A stretch of DNA of 41,363 bases from an uncultured Erysipelotrichaceae bacterium. Lineage in GTDB: Bacteria > Bacillota_I > Bacilli_A > Erysipelotrichales > Erysipelotrichaceae. Below are positions 15,206 to 22,138 of this stretch, piece by piece (position 1 is the stretch's first letter; each line of letters opens with the position of its first letter). The DNA lies in the NCBI GenBank assembly GCA_944327135.1, contig CALVGQ010000117.1, positions 1 to 41,363 of the forward strand, written 5' to 3'. The notes under the pieces are model-generated. The model was not told the DNA's origin. It did no database searches and saw only the letters and a program-made list of their open reading frames with translations. The position numbers and the translations under genes were made by a program.

Positions 15206-15391
15206 AAACGAAGAATACAGGATTATGATCTTGTAGAAGATGGAGCTGATCCTGTTTTTAATCTTGCAGATTTTGCTCAGGAGGCACCAGGAATCAAACG
15301 GAGCGAAATGGAACTCTTTTTTAAAAGCGGACTCAATGAAAAAGGCCGAATCCGGATGGATCAGGCCTTTGGAAATGTCCTATCTTTTTAA
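15206..15391 (+). pseudogene. Stop-free remnant without a start codon
   Basis: A 61-codon open stretch with protein-like composition (VEDGADPVFNLADFAQEAPG, then KSGLNEKGRIRMDQAFGNVL) but no ATG, GTG or TTG with a ribosome site at its beginning; a TGA closes it upstream at 15203-15205. It lies between the GNAT-like frame and the convergent aldo/keto reductase gene. It may be the 3' end of a decayed gene or chance. I do not recognise the family. Confidence 0.25.
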
Positions 15392-15419
15392 ATCAGGAAT
15401 CATGCAAAGATTTACAGGC

Positions 15420-16448
15420 TTAAACCTTGACTTCTCCTGCCAGGACTTTTTTATAATCTTCATAATTGCGTTCCAATAGATGAGGAGTATCCAGACCATA
15501 TGGACAACGAGAAGCGCATTGACCACAGTGGAGACAGTTTTCGATTTTCTTCATCATGGCTTGGGAGGCTTCTGATAGATGGCCCGCTGAAGGCGACCGG
15601 CGCAGCAGCAACGACATGCGGGCGCAGGTATTGATTTCAATTCCGACCGGACATGGCATGCAGTAACCGCAGCCGCGGCAAAACTCTCCCATCAGTTCCT
15701 GACGGTCTTGTTCGATGACTTTCATCAGGACTTCATTCATGACAGGCGGATGATCCATGTAGCTTAAAAATTCTTCGAGCTCACTTTCACGCTGGATGCC
15801 CCAAATCGGAAGAACATTATCGTATTGGGCAGTAAAGGCATAGGCTGCAGCAGAATTGGTAATCAATCCTCCGGCCAGACTTTTCATGGCCACAAAGCCA
15901 ACGTTGTTTTTTCGGCATCGTTCGGTGAGGGCCAGTTCTTTTTCAGTGCTGAGATAGCTGAATGGGAACATCACGACTTCATATAGTCCGCTGTCGATGG
16001 CTTCTTCAACGAGCTGGATCGAATGATTCGTAAATCCGATATGACGGATTTTTCCTTGTTTTTTTGCTTCCAGCATGCATTCGTACATGCCGGTCCCATC
16101 GCCCGGTTTATAGCATTGTTTTGGCCAATGGAACTGATAAACGTCGATCGTATCGGTTTGCAGCATGGTTAAGGAGGTGTCTAAATCCTTCCAGAAGTCT
16201 TCGGGTGTTTTCGCGGGCGTTTTGGTCGCGAGGATGACTTTTTCGCGTAACCCGTTCTTGAATGCTTCTCCTAGTTTCATTTCACTGTCGCTGTATCCGC
16301 GAGCCGTATCAAAATAGCGCATGCCGCCTTCATAGGCTCTTCTTAATAGTTGGACAGCTGTTTCCAGATCGACCCGTTGGATCGGAAGTGCCCCGAATGC
16401 ATTCTGTTCCAGAACATATCCGGTTTTTCCTAATGTGATCTTTGCCAT
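15420..16448 (-). CDS. Aldo/keto reductase with C-terminal 4Fe-4S ferredoxin motifs
   Basis: A 342-residue oxidoreductase. Residues 1-270 form the AKR barrel, with the catalytic Asp/Tyr in YFDTARGYSDSE, Lys in ILATKTPAK and a His-equivalent in VYQFHWPK. The C-terminal part carries CRGCGYCMPCP and CLHCGQCASRCPYGL, which fit cluster-binding Cys of 4Fe-4S ferredoxin type. This fusion is common in anaerobic gut Bacillota and may allow electron exchange with ferredoxin instead of, or besides, NAD(P)H. It is downstream of, and in the same direction as, the merR gene, with its own promoter. The substrate is unknown. Confidence 0.88.
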   Translation of the reverse strand: MAKITLGKTGYVLEQNAFGALPIQRVDLETAVQLLRRAYEGGMRYFDTARGYSDSEMKLGEAFKNGLREKVILATKTPAKTPEDFWKDLDTSLTMLQTDTIDVYQFHWPKQCYKPGDGTGMYECMLEAKKQGKIRHIGFTNHSIQLVEEAIDSGLYEVVMFPFSYLSTEKELALTERCRKNNVGFVAMKSLAGGLITNSAAAYAFTAQYDNVLPIWGIQRESELEEFLSYMDHPPVMNEVLMKVIEQDRQELMGEFCRGCGYCMPCPVGIEINTCARMSLLLRRSPSAGHLSEASQAMMKKIENCLHCGQCASRCPYGLDTPHLLERNYEDYKKVLAGEVKV

Positions 16449-16469
16449 TGTCTCACCCTTCCTTTTTTT

Positions 16470-16498
16470 ATTATAATATAAAAAGAGGGGTGTGAAAA
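16470..16498 (-). promoter_or_regulatory. Promoter for the aldo/keto reductase gene
   Basis: On the minus strand TTTTCA (16498-16493), 17 bp, TATAAT (16475-16470), 21 bp before the ATG at 16448. The ribosome site is GGAAGGGTGAG. Confidence 0.55.
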
Positions 16499-16505
16499 TA
16501 GAGCG

Positions 16506-17324
16506 TTAATCGTTCTTGGTTTCTGATAACGGAACAATCAGCCGGCAATGCTGCTGCCGACGCTGATTTTCGTGCGAGTACTGATAGACCTCACGATAGA
16601 TGTCGCCTTTGGACTGCAGCCCATGTTGGCGAAGAATGTCGCAAACCAGGCCGACGCAGTCGGTCTGACCGGCTGGCTTCATTTGCGTATAGCGCGTTAA
16701 AGGGACAATCAGACAGCGCTGGGAATGCAGATGGATACAGGGCTTTTCGCAGGGAAGCTGGTGCTTGTGGACGATTTTTTCACTGACAAGAAATCCCCAA
16801 TGGAATTGGGTTTTTCCCTTTTCGAAATCAAAAAGATGCTGGCAGGAGCGGACCATGGGCATCCAGGGCATCCATTGTTCCATGATCGAATATAATCGTT
16901 CATCATAAAGAAAATCGCGGTTATTGGAGTGCGGCAGAAAATACTGCGGTTCGATCCGTTCGATGGTCCAGTCCTGCGGACCGAGCTTTTCGTTGAACCA
17001 GCGTTCTGTGGCGGCCTGGTCTTCCAAAAGTTCTTGATAAAAGTGCAGTTTGTGTTCGATTTCTGTTCTTTTCTGGGCATAGAGCGCACGGATTTCACCA
17101 AGATTCATGGTATTGATGATGGTTTGGATTTCTTTTACTGAAAAATCCCAGTTACGCAGTTTGATGCATTCCAGGGTTTCGGAGGCCATTTCAAAGGAGT
17201 AATAGCGATACCCGTTTTCACTGATGGCCGGAGGAATCAGGTCATATTGCTCATAGTGCTTTAAAAAGTCAGGGGTAACCCCCATGTAGCGTGAAAATTC
17301 TCCGATTTTATATTGCTTTGACAT
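16506..17324 (-). CDS. MerR-family transcription regulator with a large effector domain
   Basis: A 272-residue regulator. The N-terminal winged helix has the MerR pattern KIGEFSRYMGVTPDFLKHYEQYDLIPP followed by ENGYRYYSF; a coiled-coil dimerisation helix spans about residues 75-110. The remaining 160 residues resemble the GyrI-like/BmrR ligand-binding fold, so a small organic molecule is the likely signal. It is divergent from the Tat flavoprotein gene, whose promoter has the 19-bp spacer that MerR proteins act on. This makes the flavoprotein the most likely target; the adjacent aldo/keto reductase may be another. Confidence 0.85.
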   Translation of the reverse strand: MSKQYKIGEFSRYMGVTPDFLKHYEQYDLIPPAISENGYRYYSFEMASETLECIKLRNWDFSVKEIQTIINTMNLGEIRALYAQKRTEIEHKLHFYQELLEDQAATERWFNEKLGPQDWTIERIEPQYFLPHSNNRDFLYDERLYSIMEQWMPWMPMVRSCQHLFDFEKGKTQFHWGFLVSEKIVHKHQLPCEKPCIHLHSQRCLIVPLTRYTQMKPAGQTDCVGLVCDILRQHGLQSKGDIYREVYQYSHENQRRQQHCRLIVPLSETKND

Positions 17325-17389
17325 GAGAAAAGCTCCTTTTTTAATTTTATTTTAGCATAAAAATAATGTTTTAATTTTCACATTATGGA

Positions 17390-17420
17390 TTGACCTGCCT
17401 GTAACCCCCGGCCTTACAAT
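17390..17420 (+). promoter_or_regulatory. MerR-type promoter with 19-bp spacer and inverted repeat
   Basis: TTGACC (17390-17395), a 19-bp spacer and TACAAT (17415-17420). Inside lies an inverted repeat TGTAA-N9-TTACA (17400-17418). Normal sigma-A promoters have 17 bp; 19-bp spacers with a centred dyad are the hallmark of MerR-activated promoters (established), where the activator untwists the DNA. The merR gene is divergent and adjacent. Confidence 0.7.
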
Positions 17421-17449
17421 GAGATCATTCAAAACAGGGAGGAAGAGAA

Positions 17450-19153
17450 ATGAAGAAAACCAATGGAATTACACGTCGCGATTTTTTAAAGGGCAGTGCG
17501 GCCGGTGCGCTTAGCGTTGCTGCTATGGGACTGCTGGGGGCTTGTTCTTCAAAGGAAGGCGCTGGATCTGACAATGATTCGGCAGTGGAATCAACGATTT
17601 CAGAAACGCCTGCTTGGCTGGGACAGGAACCGGAAACTGGAGAAATTGCAGAAACGATTGAAACTGAGGTCCTGGTGGTAGGATCAGGAACGGCCGGTTG
17701 GCCAGCAGCATTAAGTGCGGCCGAAAATGGCGCTAAAGTTCTGATGATCGAACGCTATGCTTATCTCAATAAGCCAAAGGACGATATTGGGGCAATCAAT
17801 TCCAAGCTCCAGCAGGAAACCATTAAAAATTATCCATATCTGGCAATCGATAAGACCAAGCTTTTAAAAGATGCTGTTCGTTATGCCAATGGCTACATCG
17901 ATTCGGATTTGGTGAAACTGTGGATGGAGGAATCCGGGGAAACAGTAGACTGGTATACCGAGATTTTGGAGCGAAAAGGGGATTTCAAGATGTGGCATGA
18001 AGGCGGCATCGGAAATGTTGACGGTGGGGCTCGCGATGCGGCCTATGCAACAGGACACAGTCCGGAAGCATTGACAGAGCGCACGACCGCTGAGGTTTTA
18101 AAAGAATATGCGGATGAGCTGGGAGTTGAAACGATGCTGGAGACAACCCTGATTAAATTGATCAAGACGGAAGGACGGGTCAGTGGCATCATTGCGGAGA
18201 GTGCGGAAAAAGGACGGATTCAGATCAATGCCTCCAAAGGCGTGATCCTTTGTACGGGAGGATATAGCGGCAATGCGGAAATGTTGAAAAGCCTTCAGCC
18301 GGAAACCGTTCGCATCAGCGCCACCGGAATCAACATGACTTCGGCGGATGATGGATCTGGAATCAAGGCGGCTCTTTGGGCAGGAGCAGACATGGATCAG
18401 ATCCACAGTACCTGCAGCTTTAACCGGGCGGCCGTCGATCCGAAAAATGGAAAAGGCGGTGATCCGGGGGTTTGGTATTGGTTTGGAGAGCAGCCATTTA
18501 TGAAGGTCAATACCAAGGGCGTTCGCTTCTGCAATGAATCAGGGCCGTATGATTATATGCTGCATAGCGCTTCCTTGCAGCCGAATCACGTTTATTGTCA
18601 GATTTTTGATGCGAACATGAAGGAACATGTCAAGCAGATGGAGATGGTTGGCTGCTGTCGGTTGTATCCGTTTGATAATGGAGCGCCAAGCAACATGGAT
18701 ATTGATACGGTTGTGGATGGGATGAATGCCGGGTTGATTGAAAGCGGCCATCTGGTGGTTGCCGATACGCTGGAGGAATTGGCAGACGGATTGAATCTTC
18801 CAAAGGAAGCTTTCTTGGCACAGGTCGAACGCTACAACCATTACGCTGAAACCGGTGTGGATGAAGAATATGGAAAAGTGGCGTATCGGATCACGCCTAT
18901 TGATACCCCGCCGTTTTATGGAGCCAGAACCTGTGCGTGGCTGCTTTCCACACTGGATGGAATCCGAATCGATACCAACATGAATGCCATTGACGAAAAC
19001 AATGAGCCGATTCCGGGGCTGTATGTCTGCGGCGATGCTTCTGGAGGATTCTTTGGCAACACGTATTTTAATTTGGTGACAGGAATGGCCTGCGGTCGTT
19101 CAATGACCTTCGGCCGGCGCGCTGGCCGGATCGCAGCAACTACGGCACTTTAA
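17450..19153 (+). CDS. Tat-exported FAD-dependent reductase, lipoprotein type
   Basis: A 567-residue flavoprotein of the fumarate reductase/3-ketosteroid dehydrogenase superfamily. The N-terminus has a perfect twin-arginine motif TRRDFLKG (8-15), a weakly hydrophobic h-region and a lipobox LGAC with Cys32, so it is probably exported folded, with FAD, and then lipid-anchored outside. The FAD Rossmann motif is VLVVGSGTAG (74-83), and the C-terminal FAD motif is PGLYVCGDASGGFFG. The H-x-T-M-G-G and N-R-L-G-G motifs of true fumarate reductases are replaced (STLDGI; NTYFNLVTG), so the substrate differs. No heme or FMN-binding domain is fused. Likely role: anaerobic reduction of an external organic substrate sensed by the adjacent MerR. 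Confidence 0.87.
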   Translation: MKKTNGITRRDFLKGSAAGALSVAAMGLLGACSSKEGAGSDNDSAVESTISETPAWLGQEPETGEIAETIETEVLVVGSGTAGWPAALSAAENGAKVLMIERYAYLNKPKDDIGAINSKLQQETIKNYPYLAIDKTKLLKDAVRYANGYIDSDLVKLWMEESGETVDWYTEILERKGDFKMWHEGGIGNVDGGARDAAYATGHSPEALTERTTAEVLKEYADELGVETMLETTLIKLIKTEGRVSGIIAESAEKGRIQINASKGVILCTGGYSGNAEMLKSLQPETVRISATGINMTSADDGSGIKAALWAGADMDQIHSTCSFNRAAVDPKNGKGGDPGVWYWFGEQPFMKVNTKGVRFCNESGPYDYMLHSASLQPNHVYCQIFDANMKEHVKQMEMVGCCRLYPFDNGAPSNMDIDTVVDGMNAGLIESGHLVVADTLEELADGLNLPKEAFLAQVERYNHYAETGVDEEYGKVAYRITPIDTPPFYGARTCAWLLSTLDGIRIDTNMNAIDENNEPIPGLYVCGDASGGFFGNTYFNLVTGMACGRSMTFGRRAGRIAATTAL

Positions 19154-19168
19154 TTGATTATAAATAGA

Positions 19169-19196
19169 AGACAGGCAGGACTGCTTGTCTTTTTTT
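19169..19196 (+). terminator. Rho-independent terminator after the flavoprotein gene
   Basis: AGACAGGCAG (19169-19178) pairs with CTGCTTGTCT (19181-19190), followed by seven T residues. Confidence 0.82.
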
Positions 19197-19242
19197 GTAG
19201 TAAAGAAAAAAAGAATTTGAACAGGACAGCAATATTTTTTTC

Positions 19243-19271
19243 TTGCATTGCCTTCAATTTCAGTGTAAATT
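19243..19271 (+). promoter_or_regulatory. Promoter of the DAHP synthase leader
   Basis: TTGCAT (19243-19248), 17 bp, TAAATT (19266-19271). Transcription would start near 19278, at the ribosome site of the leader peptide. Confidence 0.5.
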
Positions 19272-19291
19272 AATTACAGGAGCTGATCCTT

Positions 19292-19330
19292 GTGAAACTG
19301 AAAACAGGACGTTTTTATTATTATGAATAA
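19292..19330 (+). CDS. Phe/Tyr leader peptide MKLKTGRFYYYE
   Basis: A 12-codon frame starting at GTG, with AGGAG (19278-19282) 9 nt upstream, ends in Phe-Tyr-Tyr-Tyr-Glu-stop. Directly after the stop codon comes an 11-bp hairpin and then a terminator, before the gene for DAHP synthase, the entry step to Tyr and Phe synthesis. A run of codons for the pathway end product ahead of a terminator is the classical attenuation design. Seen: the frame, ribosome site and hairpins. Inferred: that ribosome stalling at scarce Tyr-tRNA or Phe-tRNA allows read-through. Confidence 0.68.
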   Translation: MKLKTGRFYYYE

Positions 19331-19412
19331 CTCAATATAACCCAAGAAGACTTGGTCATTTTGTGTTATATTGAGAAAAGCCGACATCAATGAAAATTGA
19401 TGTTTTTATTTT
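19331..19412 (+). promoter_or_regulatory. Transcription attenuator ahead of aroF (two hairpins)
   Basis: First hairpin: CTCAATATAAC (19331-19341) pairs perfectly with GTTATATTGAG (19365-19375) and contains a small inner stem CCAAG/CTTGG (342-346/351-355 of 19 kb). Second: ACATCAAT (19384-19391), GAAA loop, ATTGATGT (19396-19403), then a U tract to 19412, a standard terminator. A ribosome stalled on the Phe-Tyr-Tyr-Tyr codons would cover the first arm at 19331. The freed middle segment CATTTTGTGT (19357-19366), or the ATTGA of the 3' arm, can pair with the terminator's 5' arm and so act as antiterminator. No T-box sequence is present. Confidence 0.65.
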
Positions 19413-19430
19413 ATTAAGGAGGAAAAGGAA

Positions 19431-20447
19431 ATGATTTTAACCGTCAAAAAAAATTCAGACAAGCTCTCGGTGGACCGTTTGATCGATCAGCTTTCGGCCC
19501 GCGGATTGGAGATCAATTACAGCGAAGGAGAAAATTTTATTGTGCTGGGGCTGGTGGGGGATACCACAGCGTTGGATGTCAACTGGTTGAAAAGCTTTGA
19601 TTTTGTCGAAGAGGTCACACGGGTTGCAGCACCTTATAAAAAAGCAAATCGAATGTTTCATCCGGAAGACAGCGTTATCATGGTTCAAGATATCCCGGTG
19701 GGGGGAAAGGAACGCATTGTCGTGATTGGAGGCCCTTGTGCAGTGGAAAGCGAAGAGCAGATCCAACGGATTGCCAAGGAGGTCAGTGAGGCCGGAGCAG
19801 TGATGCTGCGCGGCGGTGCTTACAAGCCAAGAACCAGCCCATATACCTTTCAAGGTTTAGGCAGCAAGGGCATTCGCATGATGGAAAAGGCCGGCAAGGA
19901 AAATGGCCTTCCGATCGTTTCTGAACTGATGAGCGCAGACCATTTAGAGGAATTTGTGCAGCATGTCGATTTGATCCAGATCGGGGCAAGAAACATGCAG
20001 AATTTTGATTTGTTGAAAGCGGTTGGAAAAGTCAATAAACCGATTTTATTAAAACGCGGGATGGCCAATACAATTGAAGAATGGATCATGTCAGCGGAAT
20101 ATATTCTGGCAAGCGGAAATCCCAATGTCATCCTGTGTGAACGGGGAATCCGGACCTTTGAAAAATATACCCGCAATACCTTGGATCTGAGCGTTATTCC
20201 GTTGATCAAGCAGAAAACACATCTGCCGATTATCATCGACCCCAGCCATGCTACTGGGGATTGGAGCCTGGTTGAATCGGTCAGCTTGGCGGCAATTGCT
20301 GCAGGGGCAGACGGCCTGATTATTGAAGTGCATGATCATCCGGAATGGGCCTTGAGTGATGGAGCCCAGAGCTTAAAACCGGAGAAATTTAAACGGGTAA
20401 TTGAGAAAGGACGAAAAATTGCAGAAGTGATTGGAAGAAAATTGTAA
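19431..20447 (+). CDS. aroF: 3-deoxy-7-phosphoheptulonate (DAHP) synthase, type I-beta with regulatory domain
   Basis: This enzyme condenses phosphoenolpyruvate and erythrose-4-phosphate, the first step of the shikimate pathway. The 338-residue protein has an N-terminal ferredoxin-like domain (about 1-70), which in the Thermotoga type mediates Tyr/Phe feedback inhibition, followed by the TIM barrel. Conserved active-site stretches are GGPCAVES, RGGAYKPRTSPY, LLKRGMANTIEEW, ERGIRTFEKYTRNTLDLS and DPSHATGDW; the metal ligands Cys, His, Glu and Asp are all kept. AAGGAGG precedes the ATG. No other shikimate genes are nearby, so control relies on its own leader. Confidence 0.94.
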   Translation: MILTVKKNSDKLSVDRLIDQLSARGLEINYSEGENFIVLGLVGDTTALDVNWLKSFDFVEEVTRVAAPYKKANRMFHPEDSVIMVQDIPVGGKERIVVIGGPCAVESEEQIQRIAKEVSEAGAVMLRGGAYKPRTSPYTFQGLGSKGIRMMEKAGKENGLPIVSELMSADHLEEFVQHVDLIQIGARNMQNFDLLKAVGKVNKPILLKRGMANTIEEWIMSAEYILASGNPNVILCERGIRTFEKYTRNTLDLSVIPLIKQKTHLPIIIDPSHATGDWSLVESVSLAAIAAGADGLIIEVHDHPEWALSDGAQSLKPEKFKRVIEKGRKIAEVIGRKL

Positions 20448-20475
20448 GAATTTGGACTTTATCTGGACTATTTTG

Positions 20476-20504
20476 TTGTAAGTCATGGGGATTTCATGTA
20501 AAAT
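20476..20504 (+). promoter_or_regulatory. Promoter of the tat operon
   Basis: TTGTAA (20476-20481), 17 bp, TAAAAT (20499-20504), 21 bp before the first ATG. No terminator is visible between aroF and this promoter, so read-through from aroF is possible. Confidence 0.55.
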
Positions 20505-20524
20505 AAAAAGAAGAAGGTGAAAAA

Positions 20525-21031
20525 ATGAAAATCGGAACGCTGGAACTGGTCGTGATCTTCGTGGTTGCCTTGATTGTTCTTGGACCTGAAAAGATGCCGT
20601 ATTATACCAAAAAACTTGGACAGGCACTGGGGCAGCTGAAGGGTTACAGCAACAAGCTGGCCGAGGATATTCGAGAAAATATCGTCGATCCGCTGGATGA
20701 AACGACCGCTCCGCTAAAGGACGCTGTTGAGCCGCTGACTTCTTTGAAAAAAGAGATAGAACAGCCGATCAAAGAGGTGGAGAAATCAATCAAGAGCGTT
20801 GGCAAACCGAAGCCTTCCGTAAAGGAAGCGCCGCAGGCGGAAAGCACGAATGAGATGCCGGAAAATTCGGCAAGTCAGCAAAACGGTGTGGTGGCCGCCT
20901 TAAAAGAAAAGGGGTACAGCGACGCTCAGATCCAGGAAATCCTGGCGCTGACTGAGAATAAACAAAAGACTGAAACTACTCAGGAAGCAGTACAAAATGA
21001 AAGTGCAGAAGAAAGTAAAAAAGGAGAATAG
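20525..21031 (+). CDS. tatB: TatB-like component of the twin-arginine translocase
   Basis: A 168-residue protein with an N-terminal membrane helix (about 5-19), the hinge LGPEKMP (19-25), an amphipathic helix (26-48), and a long, charged, probably disordered tail ending in a UBA-like ALKEKGYSDAQIQEIL segment. LGP with a charged pair resembles the TatB hinge (LGPxRLP) rather than the FG hinge of TatA. The long tail is also a TatB trait. Bacillota usually have only TatA and TatC, so the call of a distinct TatB rests on sequence pattern and the presence of a separate short TatA gene next to it. Confidence 0.75.
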   Translation: MKIGTLELVVIFVVALIVLGPEKMPYYTKKLGQALGQLKGYSNKLAEDIRENIVDPLDETTAPLKDAVEPLTSLKKEIEQPIKEVEKSIKSVGKPKPSVKEAPQAESTNEMPENSASQQNGVVAALKEKGYSDAQIQEILALTENKQKTETTQEAVQNESAEESKKGE

Positions 21032-21034
21032 GAT

Positions 21035-21211
21035 ATGTTTGGAAAATTGGGAACAACGGAAATTATTGTCATCTTGTTGATTGTTTTGTTGATTTTTGGT
21101 CCGACTCAGCTGCCGAAATTGAGCAAAATGTTTGGAAAATCCATCAAGGGATTTAAAGATGGATTGGAAGAAACAAGCAAGGAAGATAAAGACGATTCTG
21201 ATAAAGCATAA
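21035..21211 (+). CDS. tatA: Twin-arginine translocase pore subunit TatA (58 residues)
   Basis: A short gene beginning MFGKLGTTEIIVILLIVL: membrane helix with a polar Glu at position 9, the hinge IFGPTQLPKL (FGP at 21-23), an amphipathic helix KMFGKSIKGFKDGLEE, and an acidic tail ending DDSDKA. These are the standard TatA features. It starts 4 nt after the TatB-like gene stop with AAGGAG upstream, and tatC follows after 2 nt. Many TatA copies form the transport pore for folded proteins. Confidence 0.92.
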   Translation: MFGKLGTTEIIVILLIVLLIFGPTQLPKLSKMFGKSIKGFKDGLEETSKEDKDDSDKA

Positions 21212-21213
21212 CT

Positions 21214-21978
21214 ATGGCAAAGAAAAAGGGTAACGCGGAAGATCAAGATGTGATGCGTGTGACTGACCATCTAAAAGAGCTCCGCAACCGGATCGTGGTG
21301 GTGGTGGTCGCTTTTTTTGCGTCGATCATTATTGCCTTCAATTACTCGCAGGGAATTGTGGATTACTTGATCAGTATTGCGTCGGACATGGGCTATGTCT
21401 TTGTTTATTTATCGCCGTCAGAACTGTTCATGCAATATATTAAGGTTGCAGTTATTGCGGGAATCGTGATTATTGTTCCGGTAATTTTTTATGAAGTATG
21501 GGCCTTTATTCGCCCAGGACTAAAGTCCAATGAGAATTTCATTGTCTTTATATCCATGGTAATGGGACTCTCTTTCTTTGTGCTGGGCGCGTTGTTTGCT
21601 TTGTTTGTGGTCATTCCGTTCATGCTTCAGTTTTATTTCAACATCAATCAAACCAGTGAGATCATGGCGTCGATCTCGGTGGAAAATTACGTCAGTTTTC
21701 TGATGACGAATTTTCTTTGCTTTGGTGCAATTTTTGAGTTGCCGGTGGTTACGACGCTGTTGACTCAGTTGGGACTGATTCGCTATGAATGGCTGGTCAA
21801 ACTGCGGAAACTTGTGATCGTGATCATCTTTATTCTGGCTGCCATTATTACTCCTCCGGATGTGATTTCACAGATGCTTTGTGCCGTGCCGATGTGCTTG
21901 CTTTTTGAATTGAGCCTGCAGATCAGCCGAGTAATTGGGGTTCGCAAGAAAAAGCGCAGAGCTGCTGAGGAAGAATAG
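21214..21978 (+). CDS. tatC: Twin-arginine translocase receptor TatC
   Basis: A 254-residue protein with six membrane helices that recognises the twin-arginine signal. Conserved features: the N-terminal HLKELRNRI, SPSELFMQYIKV in the first outer loop, FIRPGLKSNE in the first cytoplasmic loop, FELPVV in helix 4 and ITPPDVISQ before helix 6. The C-terminus is basic then acidic. The gene starts only 2 nt after tatA without its own strong ribosome site, so it is probably translated by coupling. A likely substrate, the Tat lipoprotein flavoenzyme, is encoded at 17.5-19.2 kb. Confidence 0.95.
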   Translation: MAKKKGNAEDQDVMRVTDHLKELRNRIVVVVVAFFASIIIAFNYSQGIVDYLISIASDMGYVFVYLSPSELFMQYIKVAVIAGIVIIVPVIFYEVWAFIRPGLKSNENFIVFISMVMGLSFFVLGALFALFVVIPFMLQFYFNINQTSEIMASISVENYVSFLMTNFLCFGAIFELPVVTTLLTQLGLIRYEWLVKLRKLVIVIIFILAAIITPPDVISQMLCAVPMCLLFELSLQISRVIGVRKKKRRAAEEE

Positions 21979-22009
21979 ACAGTTCAAAGATCATGATTTA
22001 TTAGCAAGG

Positions 22010-22042
22010 ACTCTTCTGAATTAAAAAGCAGAAGAGTTTTTT
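22010..22042 (+). terminator. Rho-independent terminator of the tat operon
   Basis: ACTCTTCTG (22010-22018) pairs with CAGAAGAGT (22029-22037), followed by six T residues. Confidence 0.82.
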
Positions 22043-22080
22043 AATCGAAAAGAAAGGATTTTCCGATTTTGAATCAAAGG

Positions 22081-22109
22081 TTAAATAAAGCAAGAAAGCG
22101 TGATACAAT
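22081..22109 (+). promoter_or_regulatory. Possible promoter for the second MATE gene
   Basis: TTAAAT (22081-22086), 17 bp, TACAAT (22104-22109), 30 bp before the ATG. The -35 is weak. Confidence 0.35.
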
Positions 22110-22138
22110 GAAGTTTGTTTTAGAAAAGAGTGAGAATC

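Noticed and set aside
17450-19153. Fumarate reductase assignment
   Set aside because: The His-containing T-M-G-G and N-R-L-G-G active-site motifs are replaced, and no heme or FMN-binding domain is present; only superfamily membership is supported.
19200-19430. T-box riboswitch before aroF
   Set aside because: No T-box consensus (AGGGTGGnACCGCG-like) is present; the Tyr-rich leader frame and simple terminator explain the region better.
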